Below are positions 1-11,800 of a stretch of DNA of 64,000 nucleotides, in pieces. Source of the stretch: Bolinopsis microptera (lineage: Eukaryota; Ctenophora; Tentaculata; Lobata; Bolinopsidae); the NCBI RefSeq assembly GCF_026151205.1, contig NC_087078.1, positions 17,563,118 through 17,627,117 of the forward strand, given 5' to 3'. The notes under the pieces are model-generated. The model had not been told where the DNA came from. It saw only the letters and a program-made list of their open reading frames with translations, and searched no databases. The translations under genes were made by a program, and so were the position numbers. Every line of letters starts with the position of its first letter. Within the stretch, counting starts at the first letter, position 1.

Positions 1-271
1 ACGTGGGAACATGCTATTTTTAATTTGTTGCCATTTATATTGATTGCTGCAGTTAAGCGACACTAAGGGAGCTGTAATGCTGTAATGGTGGTTTGATGAT
101 TGAATCAGACGGGCGACACTCTAACTTAAAATGAACGACGATATTATACGATATATCACATCATTTTGATTTTTATTTATAACTTTAAAATATTCAGAAA
201 GTGGATATTAAAGAATTGATATATTTCTCAAGAATTGACAGATTAAACTGATTAACTAAGTAAGAACTAAC

Positions 272-3200
272 GTGTAATCGTGAGACTGCTATGTGAAGAG
301 GTGTTTGCCCCTCACCGTTGGTCAGACTGGGCTTCATTCTGTTGTGAAGTAACAATTCTAACATCTCTTCATCTCCTGAAGAGGACAGACTGTTCTACAC
401 TTCTATAATAACAATAATGATAATGTTTGGAGAAACAAATTGTTTGGAGAAACAAATTTTAACTCTAGCTGTCTTGATCTGTACTGATCACCATTTTAGG
501 ATGACTTGATTTCTTTTAGGGGTTTTGAATATTTTAATGGTGTAAACAGTTTCTTAATTAATAATGTTTTTTTTAAAAACATCAACAATCTATACTATGA
601 AACTCTTAAGAAGGTGTAAAATAAAAAGTCGCACCATTAAAAGCGGCGATGTGAAGTAAGGAGACATCTCTAGAATTATCATCCTCTAACCGTGGACCAA
701 ACCCAAGGATAAGTTCTGTCAGGTCGAGGTTTGAGTTTCTGACTGCAGTGTAGAGCAAACTTTCCCCTGAAGTAACTGATTCAACTATCAGGAAATTTTA
801 AACAGGACATTTTGAAATTAAATTTACCAAAATGCATAATTTGCATATTAAACTAGGAATTTCAACATCGACTATTATTCCAATTTCTACTTCAAATTGA
901 TCAATCAATTTCTTGAAGTTGATCTATTACAGGGACACTCAAAATATGTCAATTTTACCAAAGTGCTGCTATGATAATACTCCACCTGGTTCAAAGTTAA
1001 CATCACAATCAAAACAGTTTAGGGAAGTAAAAAAGATAAGAATAAAAGAGTTGTTTTATCTTACCACTCTGGTTAGTCTGATTCACATCAGCCCCGTTTA
1101 GAAGCAGAAGATGTGACATGTCAAGTACTCCATTACTCACAAACAGCTGAACTGGAGTAACTCCTTTCACGTTAGGACAATCTAGATCTGCTGCGTGCTC
1201 CATCAGCTTCAAGATCATGTCTTTCTGGCGGAGAAGGAATTGTCACATTAACAGAGGTTTATAAAATGTACTATAATTGATTGCCATTAATTAACAGGTC
1301 AGTAAAAATCGAGAAAAGCTTACCAGAATGCTGCTCTTATCGGTGTTATCTTTGTGGTAGATATAGAGATTAGAAGCTGTGAAGAGTGAAGTTTCTCTGA
1401 AGTAGTTTCTGACAGAAAGGTCTACACCAAGCTCACAGAGGAAATCCAGCATGGCCAGGTTACTGTTGTTAATAGTCCACAACAGTGCTGTTCTACCTAC
1501 AGGGGTGTATCACGTGTAAGTCACGTGTAAGTCATTCTTAAATCACGTGTTGCCACATTAATTCTTGCCCAGAATAATCTTCAAATTGTAATTATATATC
1601 AAGAGGTAATAATTGGAGGTTTGAACACCTGCTCCATATTAGCTAGGTCCTCGTGTTTTCCCTATTTTTATACTGAAATCAGGCCACTTAGATCCGATTA
1701 GTTAAAGGACCAGTTAACTGAAAAATTTGTAGTCTCCAATTTGGCTAAGATTTAAATCAGTTGTGTCAAACCGGTAAAGAATCGTATCGCCGAAAGAACC
1801 AACTCTCTAGCGTACGTGTAACGCGTGTTATTGCAATAATAAGCTGTGGCCTCGTGACGTCATAAAGTCCCTCAGTGCGCGCTGGCATAGCGTAATAAGT
1901 TGCAAATGTTTATCGTTGTCAATAAAACACCTGTAACTCACTCAAATTTTAGAATTATGACTATTTCCCTAGTTCTCCAAAATCCTTATAGTTTTGGCTA
2001 TCATCCTAACTAAAGGAACAGCTGATTGGATGTACAGTGCTCACGTCATGATTTTAAACAGTGATATAGGTTCTTGAACAGTGGCGGGTGAATGTACGGT
2101 TAGAAAGTTTCTGCTATTACAACTTATATGTCATATGTGATAATTTTGGATTGTTTTCATTGCTAGTTACACAAGCAGGGAGACTGTACCGATTATTTTT
2201 CCCCAGTCCATGAAACTCTAACGAATTTAGAAAGGATCTAGATAAGTAGGAGTTTGTTCCATTCCGAGAGCAATTATATATTTATAGCATAGCGAAATTT
2301 CTAACTTTAGTCCGCATGGCATGTGTCAGCCAGTATAGGAGACAAGAGGTCTGGCTACTTTACGGCCGTTCCTCTGGGACCATTAGTAGAAGTAGCTTCT
2401 ATCAGAACAGTGCCATGGGAACAGAATTCCCGCCATAATACCCGGTCTACCAAATAGTAATACTGATTGGAGTGTACGCGTGTGCGGTGTGTTTTGAATT
2501 AGACTTACGGCTTACCTAGTTGTTATCCTAATTGCATTATCATCGGTACATAACATAAATAAACTACTGGTAAGTTTAAATACCAAGTGCAAACGTGTTC
2601 AGTCAATCGACCCACTGAACAACTATACAATTTCCAAGACCCTATTATTCTTTGGCCATATATTACGGCACGATCGATTGTTAGATGGCTAAACGACCAA
2701 CTTTAATCTATACAATTCTAAAACTATGAGCTAGCACTTTAATCTGAAAATACACTTTTTATATTACTCCTGATTTTTACATTTCACGTAAAACATTGTC
2801 GCCATAGGTTGATCATGGACACTAACAGCTTAATTTGAGATAAATGACTTATGAGTTTCTCTAAAGTTAACTCTAAAGTTGTGTAGTCCAGTCATTTATG
2901 GACATTTATGGAAATGAACCCGCTAATGTTCAGATACTCACGAAACTTTGCACAGACCTTCCCGAAGGTATGAATAAACTATTTTCGTTTGGAGATATTT
3001 TTTGACCGTGGAGAAAACCCAGGAGGGCCACGCCCATATTGACCCAATAACTTAACCGACCCCTTGCTTCTGAAGGTCGTAGAGACTTCAAAATAGGCTT
3101 AAACGAAGCCGCATATGCATGTTTATATAGGAGTTATTGAGCAACACATGGCCTAAAATCCTTACTTTTCGAGAAATTCGCCAAAAACCATTTTGGGCGT

Positions 3201-6200
3201 GGTGCTGAGCCCATTTTCGATAGGATCGTGATAGAGTCTTTAGACAGGGTGCAAAAGAACCGCAATTAGCATATTAATATATGACTTACGAACAAACATA
3301 TGCCTTAAAGTGCTTACTTTTTCAGTTATTGGCCAAAAACTGATTTTCGGTTCCAGAAATCATGCAAAACTATGGGTATCTGGTAAATTGGGCTATGAAG
3401 GCCCTAAAGGTTTTTGGATGTATGCAAATTGTGCAGAATGGCCATGTTTATATACAACTTATGAAGCAACATGTACCCTAAATTACTTACTTTTCGAGTT
3501 ATTCGGGGAAAAACATTGTATTATGTCCATTTTCTACCTGTAAAATACAGTGTCACGAGCTCCTCTGCGCGCGCAAGGGACTTTATGACGTCATCGCCAA
3601 AATAATACAAACGCTATTTACACGCGTTAGAGAGCAGTTAGAGATTTAGGAATTTCGACTCGTTGCTTAGTTTGCTATTTGTCACAATCTGTCAAAATAT
3701 GAGGATAACTTTTTTTTCAGTTAACTGAAAAAAAACTGCGTTTGAGAAGTAAATTATTAATCTTACCTACCGAGCTTATCTTTGCGATCGAAATCTGTCT
3801 CCAATTTAGTCGAGAGTTCCTTGAAAACCTGAAACAAAACAGCTTTATCTAAATTCCCCAGCCAAAAATCACTAGTCACACAATTTGAAAATATATATGA
3901 TCACACAAAGCATTATTCTAGTGGGAGTTTCAGAAAAATGTGGAATTAACCTCAAAATTGTTGGCCTTAGCAGCAATGTGAGCAGCAGTTTGACCGTTGT
4001 TATCAGGAATAGAGGCCAGGGCACCGTGTGACATGAACAAGTCTATAAGTGCAGCGTTCCCCAACTTTATCGCCAGGTGGAGACACGTTTTGCCGTACAT
4101 ATTCTGGATGTTAACATCGCTGAAATTTCGGATATCTGATGTTATGAGCTTTACTCATCGCTGAAATGTCAGATATCTGATTTTATGGAGGCGGTCCTGC
4201 CGTTTTAATCGCCATACTAAATATGGAGATTAAAGGGTATAAGCATAATGCACAGTCTGACGAGTAACTATTAGTTACTAGGCTTAAAAGAGTCATTGTC
4301 CGGCGACTAGACCACACAAGAAGAATTGAGATCATGAGCTGCCACGCTACAGGGAGAGGCGGCAAGAAAGGGAGGAGGGGGGAGGAGACATCTGAAGAAG
4401 AAGGCGCGAGATCTAGACAAATGACCACGAGAAAGGCAAAGTCAGTCAGGCTAGCCGGACAAGTTCAGACGAGCAAGTGCCGGATTGAATGGGATTATTA
4501 GTGAGAGTCATACTCGAGAAAGATATATCAGAGAGAAGTTAACATTAAAGTTTACACAGTGCCTTGTAACTTCAGACCACTCCGGACTAATTTGACTCAA
4601 TTTATATTGAAAAGTTTCAGTTATTTATACTTTTATATCATTTCAGGTTAAACCGGAATTCATTTTATCGGAGCCAAAGATTGGACATGATAAATTGAGC
4701 GCTCGGCACAACTCCAAAACACTTCTCCGACTCAAAGTCACCTGATACCTTGATTATGGTCTACAATTAATCCTAATTCTTTTGATAAGGAGATTTGCGA
4801 TTTGATTCACCGGATAATTCGATCATTTGGGCTGTGATCACTGATTCATCGGATAATTCATAGAATTTAGCAACATCGTGTCCTATTTTAGAGTACTGTG
4901 GGAACTGATGAGTACCGTACGAGGGGGCAAGGGAAATGTAATTTCTCACTAATTATGTAATTATGTAATTATGTAATTTATCACTAAAAGAAGATTTTGA
5001 GGGAATCATATTCGATACTTTCAGTCCCTAAGTCAGACTCGAATGTGGGTCGAATGAAAAATCAAGTGAAGTCACGTGATAGTTAAAATGTATAATTGAT
5101 ATCTTCGTTAGAAAGTTTACTTTTTGGTTATTGTCCTCAATGATCGTTTTTCGCGCTATTCCGGCCAAATTTGATATGTTTTCAACCTTCGCTCTAATAC
5201 CTTCTCAGTTCTCACCAATATAGACACCACGCACTGTGGCTCACCTGTATGCAACACAATTCTCGTCGAAGTTACCTCCTAATGTGAATGTCTTCTAAAA
5301 TTCCTTATTAATGGTAACTAACCTGGTAGTATAACTGTTTTGTTGGAGTATGTTGTGTCTTTGAGTAGAACCCTGAATTGGTCAGATGCCGTGTCTGAAG
5401 ATAAAAACCGCACCTCCTTATCAGTCCTGCTCCAAGTTCCAACACAGCCTTCATTTCCTTTTCAAACCAAAAGTTGATGATCTCTTTATCGTTACAGCTG
5501 ATGATGATGCGCTGTTGGTTTCGCTGAATGTACCAAGTCTTATTCTTTTGGCTCGGAATATCTGCCTGGATGACCTGTGTTGTATCCTGTACACGCGTTG
5601 ATTGTGTACTGCATGGCTGATTTAGCGAAATTCAAGTACAACTGGCGATTACTTTCACCCGCTTTAGTCGGTTCGTATCTGATCGCTACTTTTTCCTCGC
5701 TCTCGTGGGCTGAGTCCGTCTTTATAACGAGAATGTCATCTGCATTGTAGTCATTTCGTGATTGAGAGTCGACACTCTGCCACTCCGGAAAAGGAATAGT
5801 ATTTGCTTTAACTGTTGCTAAATTTAGTAGAACCGCAAGGAATCTGGCAATTCTGGTCATTGCACGGTGCTCATGAAATGAAGATTTGGAGGAGTTGAAA
5901 CAGGTGCTGGCAGAACCACTACATCAGTCCTTAAAGCCTTATCAACTTGTCGAGAAACTTAACAAAATCTTTCAAAAATGTGTCGTGGGCCGAAGAAGTG
6001 AGCTTTTTTAGGGACGGTATGCCTTTTATTACACGTCATGCGCCTTCTGTAATCTGTATTTCCTATACATAAATACCGTCTCGGTTCTCAACGAGGTTTT
6101 CATGACTTGCTAATGATATGGCTTGCTAATGATATATCATATTTACCAGCTATTTATGGGCTATTTTACATAGGATTTCACGTGCTACCCTTGCCGCCCT

Positions 6201-7632
6201 CTATTTTTCGTCGGAACCCATGATCTCGCTCCTTCTCACAAAGGCGGCTGCACTAATTAGTCTCCGCTAATTGGTCTGTAAACGTTATTCTGCTTTAAGT
6301 CATTAAGTTATCCTCTAAGAAGAGGCCCTAAAAGAGTCCCTAAAAGGGCCGTCCAGAGGCCCTAAACCTTCACCAGGCTACCAACAGATATTGGAAAAAA
6401 GTAACCTATAATCAGAACTCACGAGTGGAAGTCGAGCAGAAGCTGAGAAGCCTCCATATCCTCGTTATCTACTGCTATATGTACTGGATGTTGGCCGAAG
6501 TTGTCGAGCAGATCAACTCGACATCCAGCTAGCAGCAGTTTTATTGATAGATCAATTAGGTGATTACTGAAATAAAACACCTGTTTGTTAAACATTCTAA
6601 CATTAAAACATATAATATAGAAGAAGTAATGTGATTAAACTGAAAAGTAGCAATCAGTAGAATGGTAAAAGGGTGCCAGTCACGATCTATAAGTGAAGTG
6701 TACTTGAAGTGGATGTAGTCTTCCTTACATCCAATTCTAGCTCACATTAATGATGTCACTGACCTGTGACCCTGACTTGTACCCAATCCTAACAAACCTG
6801 AGACAGAATTTAAACTAGTGAATAACGAACAAGCAGATCTGTACCAGTGTCAGGGTATAATAACTAGTAGGACTCCTACAGTCCTACTAGTTATTGCTAC
6901 TAAGTGCTAACCTGATAGCAATGTGAAGACCAGTTCTCCCATCCCCGTCAGCCTGGTTAATGTCAGCACCACCTGTTAGGAGCAACTCTAAAACTTCACC
7001 CTAAATAGGAGGATTTAGTTGGAAATAAGTGGAAATTTTGAAAAAGTACATCATCAGACTTCAGAGTATTAGAGTAGCTACAGAATTAAATCTTTATCCT
7101 CTTTTCATGAAACTGTCAGGTTTTATAGACATTTCATTTTTAAGAGTTCACCAAGTCACGACCCTAAAGTCACAAGATTCAAATATCACTAGTTTGTTCT
7201 AGAAGGTGCCTGAGAACATTAAGAACTAACCTGCCTCTCTCGAACAGTGAAATGTAGAGCTGGAGTGTTGTCAATAACCGGGGAGGACAAATCTACATTT
7301 GGCAGCAGCTCTTTTAACTCTTCTACATTCCTGCAATAAGGGACGTAGGGTACAAAAGGGATCAGTTAAATATAACGTAACTCAATAGTCAATATACTGT
7401 TTATATCCATATAGTATCAGCTCAATTCACTGCTGTTTCTGTATGACGCTATTAATAATGGTAGCTATATTATATGCACATAATCCAAGCATATTTTGTC
7501 TCACTTACCTGCTTTAATTAGCTGGCATATAGTTTTGGGGGAGATGTAATTGTCAGCAGTTGCCTGACAATTAGCAAACAACTCCTTGGTTGAGCTTATC
7601 TCATCAAATTCAGATTGGGTGTGGTCTAACAT
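272..7632 (-). CDS. Ankyrin-repeat protein, ten exons, 3' end beyond window
   Basis: Ten exons on the minus strand join in one frame: 7509-7632 (ATG at 7630-7632), 7231-7322, 6912-7000, 6423-6566, 3951-4119, 3771-3828, 1324-1496, 1065-1224, 635-766 and 272-375. Every junction keeps phase and has AG/GT borders. The product is a near-continuous array of ankyrin repeats, recognisable from motifs such as GRTGLHIAI, GKTCLHLAIKLGN, GQTAAHIAAKAN, SLLHIAAFNGDEEMLELLL and GQTPLHIAV. The N-terminal ~40 residues are not ankyrin. No catalytic, membrane or BTB domain is seen in the part present, and no stop codon ends the last exon, so the gene continues leftwards out of the window. Likely a cytoplasmic scaffold. 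The acceptor of exon 2 is chosen because it alone keeps phase; a stronger-looking AG eight bases upstream would bring in a stop. The exact family is not recognised. Confidence 0.88.
1689..3733. mobile_element. Degenerate fold-back/long-TIR DNA element in ankyrin intron
   Basis: Both ends of this ~2 kb block carry CAGTTAACTGAAAAA-like sequence in opposite orientation (near 1690-1706 and 3715-3733). The subterminal regions also match inversely: ACGCGTG near 1820 against CACGCG near 3620, and GACGTCATAAAGTCCC at about 1857-1872 against GGGACTTTATGACGTC at about 3569-3584, each next to GCGCGC-rich sequence. This gives imperfect terminal inverted repeats of roughly 200 bp. No transposase ORF lies inside, so it looks like a non-autonomous element. 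It sits between the exons at 3771-3828 and 1324-1496. Exact ends and target duplication are not resolved. Confidence 0.55.
2900..3545. repeat. Degenerate tandem repeat, about 160-185 bp unit, three copies
   Basis: Within the fold-back element, three diverged copies share the order: a TTTATATA-like motif, a stretch resembling GAAGCAACATGTACCCTAAA, then CTTACTTTTCGAGTTATTCG followed by CAAAAAC. The copies centre near 3120-3200, 3285-3350 and 3440-3515. No coding capacity is convincing; the short open frame at 3310-3543 follows the repeat and is probably chance. Confidence 0.5.
4120..5322. other. Intron stretch, no recognised feature
   Basis: Part of a large ankyrin-gene intron. At 4112-4175 a short sequence around the ATCGCTGAAAT/ATATCTGAT splice-acceptor region is duplicated imperfectly. 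4365-4400 is rich in G and A. An open frame at 4183-4428 on the minus strand resembles no family I know and is not called. Confidence 0.5.
5323..5860 (-). pseudogene. Nested secreted-protein gene with two frame breaks
   Basis: An ATG at 5858-5860 starts a classic signal peptide (MTRIARFLAVLLNL, then polar residues). The protein-like reading continues in frame 1 to about 5580, then in a second frame (WYIQRNQQRIIISCNDKEI), then from about 5440 in a third frame (GCVGTWSRTDKEVRFLSSDT), and ends at a good splice donor at 5322/5323. The three segments read together like one small extracellular domain with a W..., a CN and a C...W motif, but I do not recognise the family. Two single-base shifts point to a pseudogene, assembly errors, or unusual splicing. 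It lies inside the intron between ankyrin exons 6423-6566 and 3951-4119, on the same strand. Confidence 0.5.
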
Positions 7633-8804
7633 TGGTGGTTATCTTCAAGTTATCATATGGAGTGGCTATAACGGATAGTTTTTATACTTCTCCTTGAAAA
7701 AAGTGTCAGGATCATTATTATTGGGGATCCGAACAGGAGTCAAGTTTATAAAATATGGTACATGATAATTACGTTAACTCAGTGGGAGGAATTTCTTCGG
7801 CACAGGATCAAATGCTATAGTGTAAATACTTTGAATAAAATTTAGTTTCAATTTTGGTGCAAACGAAGTTAAGGAGTTCTATTCAATGATTCAACCATGA
7901 GGAAATAAAATGCGGCTTTTTTTAAATCGACAATCTCATTAATAACGACTAATCTCATTGATAAATTTATCATGTATCTTACGAGATAAACAATTTTAGT
8001 CAAAATATAGTCACCTATATTTGTATTTTTTGAAGAATGCACTGATCTATACTCTTTCTATATTCTAAAGGGGTGATTTCAAAAATAAATACTCAATTTC
8101 TAATCTGAAAAAATTTCTTATCTAAAAAACTGTAAACGGTAAACTGTATTTCTGATTTTACTGTACTTGTAAACTTTTAAAAAGTTACGATTATATCTTT
8201 GATACCAAAAAGCCAACATCGTTTGTAATTTATAAAGAAATGACTACGTTTTATATAATATCTACCTGCTATTTACATACTGTAAAAAGATAACACGAAA
8301 ACTTAAACGAAAACACATAAGATGGTAAACAGTCTAATGTATCTAATTAGAACTAAATGGTGCAAAAACTTGAGCAAATTGCACAGCAAGATAAACAACG
8401 CTTCGTGGAAAAGATGATACCGATGTCGTTAATTATAAAATACTGCGGGCTGCCATGCTCAAAATAAAAATCAGATTTATCAATGACAGCTCATTTGGGC
8501 CTAGCCACACGGGCCTTAAAACTGACAAGCTATCGCATAAACTCAAAACAAAACGAAATCTTTTAGTTAATAAATAATTCCTCGACTTACTGACACGGAA
8601 GTCCTGATAACCCTTTCAGCCCCAATTCTAGTTATTTTGGCAGTCGAGATTTTAAACCTGATCAACAAATACACAAAATATGATCACATGTCAAGACCAG
8701 TGTGCTTATTTCAGCAAAATTTTACAGTGGCATACTAGAATAAGTGGACGACGAAGAAGAACGAATCAGAGCTGACAGGGGTATCTACTTTCAGGAAATC
8801 AAAC
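7633..8804. other. Intergenic spacer between ankyrin gene and NEK gene
   Basis: AT-rich DNA between the kinase stop codon (8805-8807) and the first ankyrin ATG (7630-7632), both genes on the minus strand. It must hold the kinase 3' UTR and the ankyrin promoter and 5' UTR, but no TATA box, poly(A) signal or other site stands out enough to call. Confidence 0.5.
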
Positions 8805-11800
8805 TCAGTGGAGGGAAGCAGCGTGCATCTTTTTAGCCACCTCGTGAACATACTGAATATCTGGTCGTTTTTCCGGGTCAGGGTTTATGCAAATGTCCAC
8901 CAAGTCACGAAGCTGAAATGTCGTATATTTTATAAACAGCCAACAGGATATTGTAGCTTTTCATCTAGAATGAAAACAAATTCTTTTCATTATGGAGCCG
9001 GGGACTGGCTACACCTGGTTACAACGCTTCCATTCCATCTTCTCGTAGTTCTAGAATGTTGTAGAAATTAAAACGATATTGTCATTCAGGCGAGATGTGT
9101 GACCCGTGCCTACGGCCGGGACTTCAGTATCTCAGTTGAAACCCACCTATTATATTCGAAAACACGCATTACATTTTCGTAGGTAAAACGGGGTGAAAGT
9201 ACGAAGTCGCTCAGTCCAAACGGACCGTAATTTAATTCTGAGTGCCCATCATGTATCTAATAGTAATACTTGAGAGGAAATCTTGAGTATAATTACCTAA
9301 TTATATAGTAATTCTGTTATGGGGGAGAGAGAGCGAGAGTGAGAGAGAGGGAGAGTACATGAGACACTTTAGTATCACATTTGGGTCAAGACCATCAATT
9401 TAAACCGTTATCACCGGCCGAATTAAAAAACCTTAATTATTTAGCTTCTTCCGAGTTTTATCGAAATTATACCGAAAAAACTAGTCCCATAACTCTTACC
9501 GTTTTCTTGATTTAGAAATTCGGAAATTTCCCATACACAAACGAACGCACTTTTTGGGATTATTGATATAGATAAGTGATTTACTTAATTAAATAAGTAA
9601 CAACCTCTTTGGAGTAGTGTTCGGAGGGCAGGGGAGGGTAGTCACACTTTTCAATCTTTTGGCACAAGGAGTAAAGGTTCATCTTGTCACCGTAAAAAGG
9701 TGATTGCAGGGCAGCCATTTCGTAGAGCAGGCACCCAAGGGACCAGGTGTCAGATTTGAAGTTGTACCCGTTTTCGTGGATTCTTTCTGGTGACATGTAG
9801 TACGGTGTTCCGACTGAAAAGTATTCATCAGGGTTTCAATGCTTTTAGGAACTCTCACGATGAACTTGAAATGGTGTGAATGTCCGTAAGAACTTAAGTT
9901 TGTATTAATACTAATAGTATTCATTTTATTTTATTTATTTATTTTTCATAAGGATGTTGCCATCCTCTGCCTGAAATGACTTCAGAATTCTGTATGTCTC
10001 GGATGTAACTTCTCATCGCCTTAAAGTGACGGTGATTTTATCTAAAACTGATGATCGAACTAAGTAATAAGTAATAACCCCTAATTACGGCATGTTTACT
10101 GTTTAGAAACATTTCGAGAATATAAGTTATAAATTAATCTAGCTAGCTAGCGCGCAGCTCGATTCTTGTTGCACTAACTGCGAACAACTTTATATTGCAA
10201 AATAAATATTACATCGCGCGCTACGTAAAGTTACATTTTTTTGCCACTGTGACAGAGTCAGAAATATGCTTGCGAACTGCTATACAGAGAAACGATCTTC
10301 CGACTTCCTTAGAAAAGAAAAACTTTATTAATTGTCACGTACCAAGGGAGTGGGCAGCTTGAGTTTTTGAACTGAAATATCGGCCCAATCCCAAATCTCC
10401 GAGCTTAACCACGCCCGCAGCTGTTATGAACACATTGGATGGTTTTATATCTGAAATAATGAGATTGGATGACCATTAACCTTGATAACCTGCTATAGAG
10501 AATTAGTCTGGCTCAGTGCCTAAAAATAACATTTCAAGAACACTTTATTGTTATATTAAAAGCTACGATCGTCACACGATTGATCCCTATTTAAAATCAA
10601 CTATTATTACCTCTGTGCATGATACGTCTTGAATGCATGTGCTCCACAGCACTGGTCAACTGTACAAAATATTTCCAGATTGTTCGTTCAGGAATCAACT
10701 TTCCCCCTTTCTTAAAGTGCTGGAAATTGAAATGTCTAGAATAACATTTTGAAATTCTTTTATTACAACAAAGAAAAACAAATAACTGAAAGAAAAACTT
10801 TTATTATAACAAGTTTTGACGTTCATAATTCATGTGTTGGGCTATGTCATACTGGAACGCAAACTTGAGAGGTTAAGGGTCGTGTTGTCATACAATTTGT
10901 ATTTTGTTTGGTTGGGCAAAACTTTACAACACGAAAAAAAACTGGCTATTCTAATTATTCAAATTCTACACAAGGTTTTCAGTTTTCTACGAAAAAGACA
11001 CCGCACAACAGAATTTAAAATGTAGATACTTACACGAATCATTCGAGATAGATCACCAGCATCTGCTAACTCCAACACTATGTTTAGCTGAAAGAGAGCA
11101 AAATATTATGATAAATACATTGTTATCATTATTAGGTAGGTTTCAAAATGTTATTGAAACAACTGAGTGGAGTTCTTATTTGTTGCTCCTTAGGTTCAAT
11201 AACCACCAAAAAAATTCAATTTCCAACTCGACCATCTTACCCTGCTCCGACCACACACAAATGCGTATGTGCATATATAGGTAGTTATAAATGACCGAGA
11301 TCCATCTATGCCTTCAGCATATCGTCATGACGTGTGCAGTGCCTCTAAATATGCATTTATGCTCGAATGGCTCAGACCATAATACATTTTATAGCCTTCA
11401 AAAAAACTGTACAAACGTGCAGTATAAAAACTAGCATGATGATGAAATGCCCTGTAATGTCACACACTTATGCCCTTGTAAAAAATGTATGCATATTCAT
11501 ATTGCATATTATTAAAAAGTTAAGAATTTAATGACGTCACATGACGTGGTAATGACGTAGTAACTAGTAATGACGTCACGTGACGTCATACGACAAAAAC
11601 TCACCTCGTTATCCTCAATGAAGGAAGCCAGGTACTTGATAACGTTAGGATGATTCAATTGCTGAAAATTGCAAACTTTTTAATTCGTTTGTTTTGTCCT
11701 GTTATAACCACCCTATTATATAACCAACTATAGAACGTACGTATTGGGAGCTTATAATTTCATTATGAAACCGATTAATTGACATGCCATATCGAATGGC

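Noticed and set aside
4183-4428. 81-residue minus-strand ORF in ankyrin intron
   Set aside because: Composition and lack of motifs suggest chance; it is the complement of a purine-rich run.
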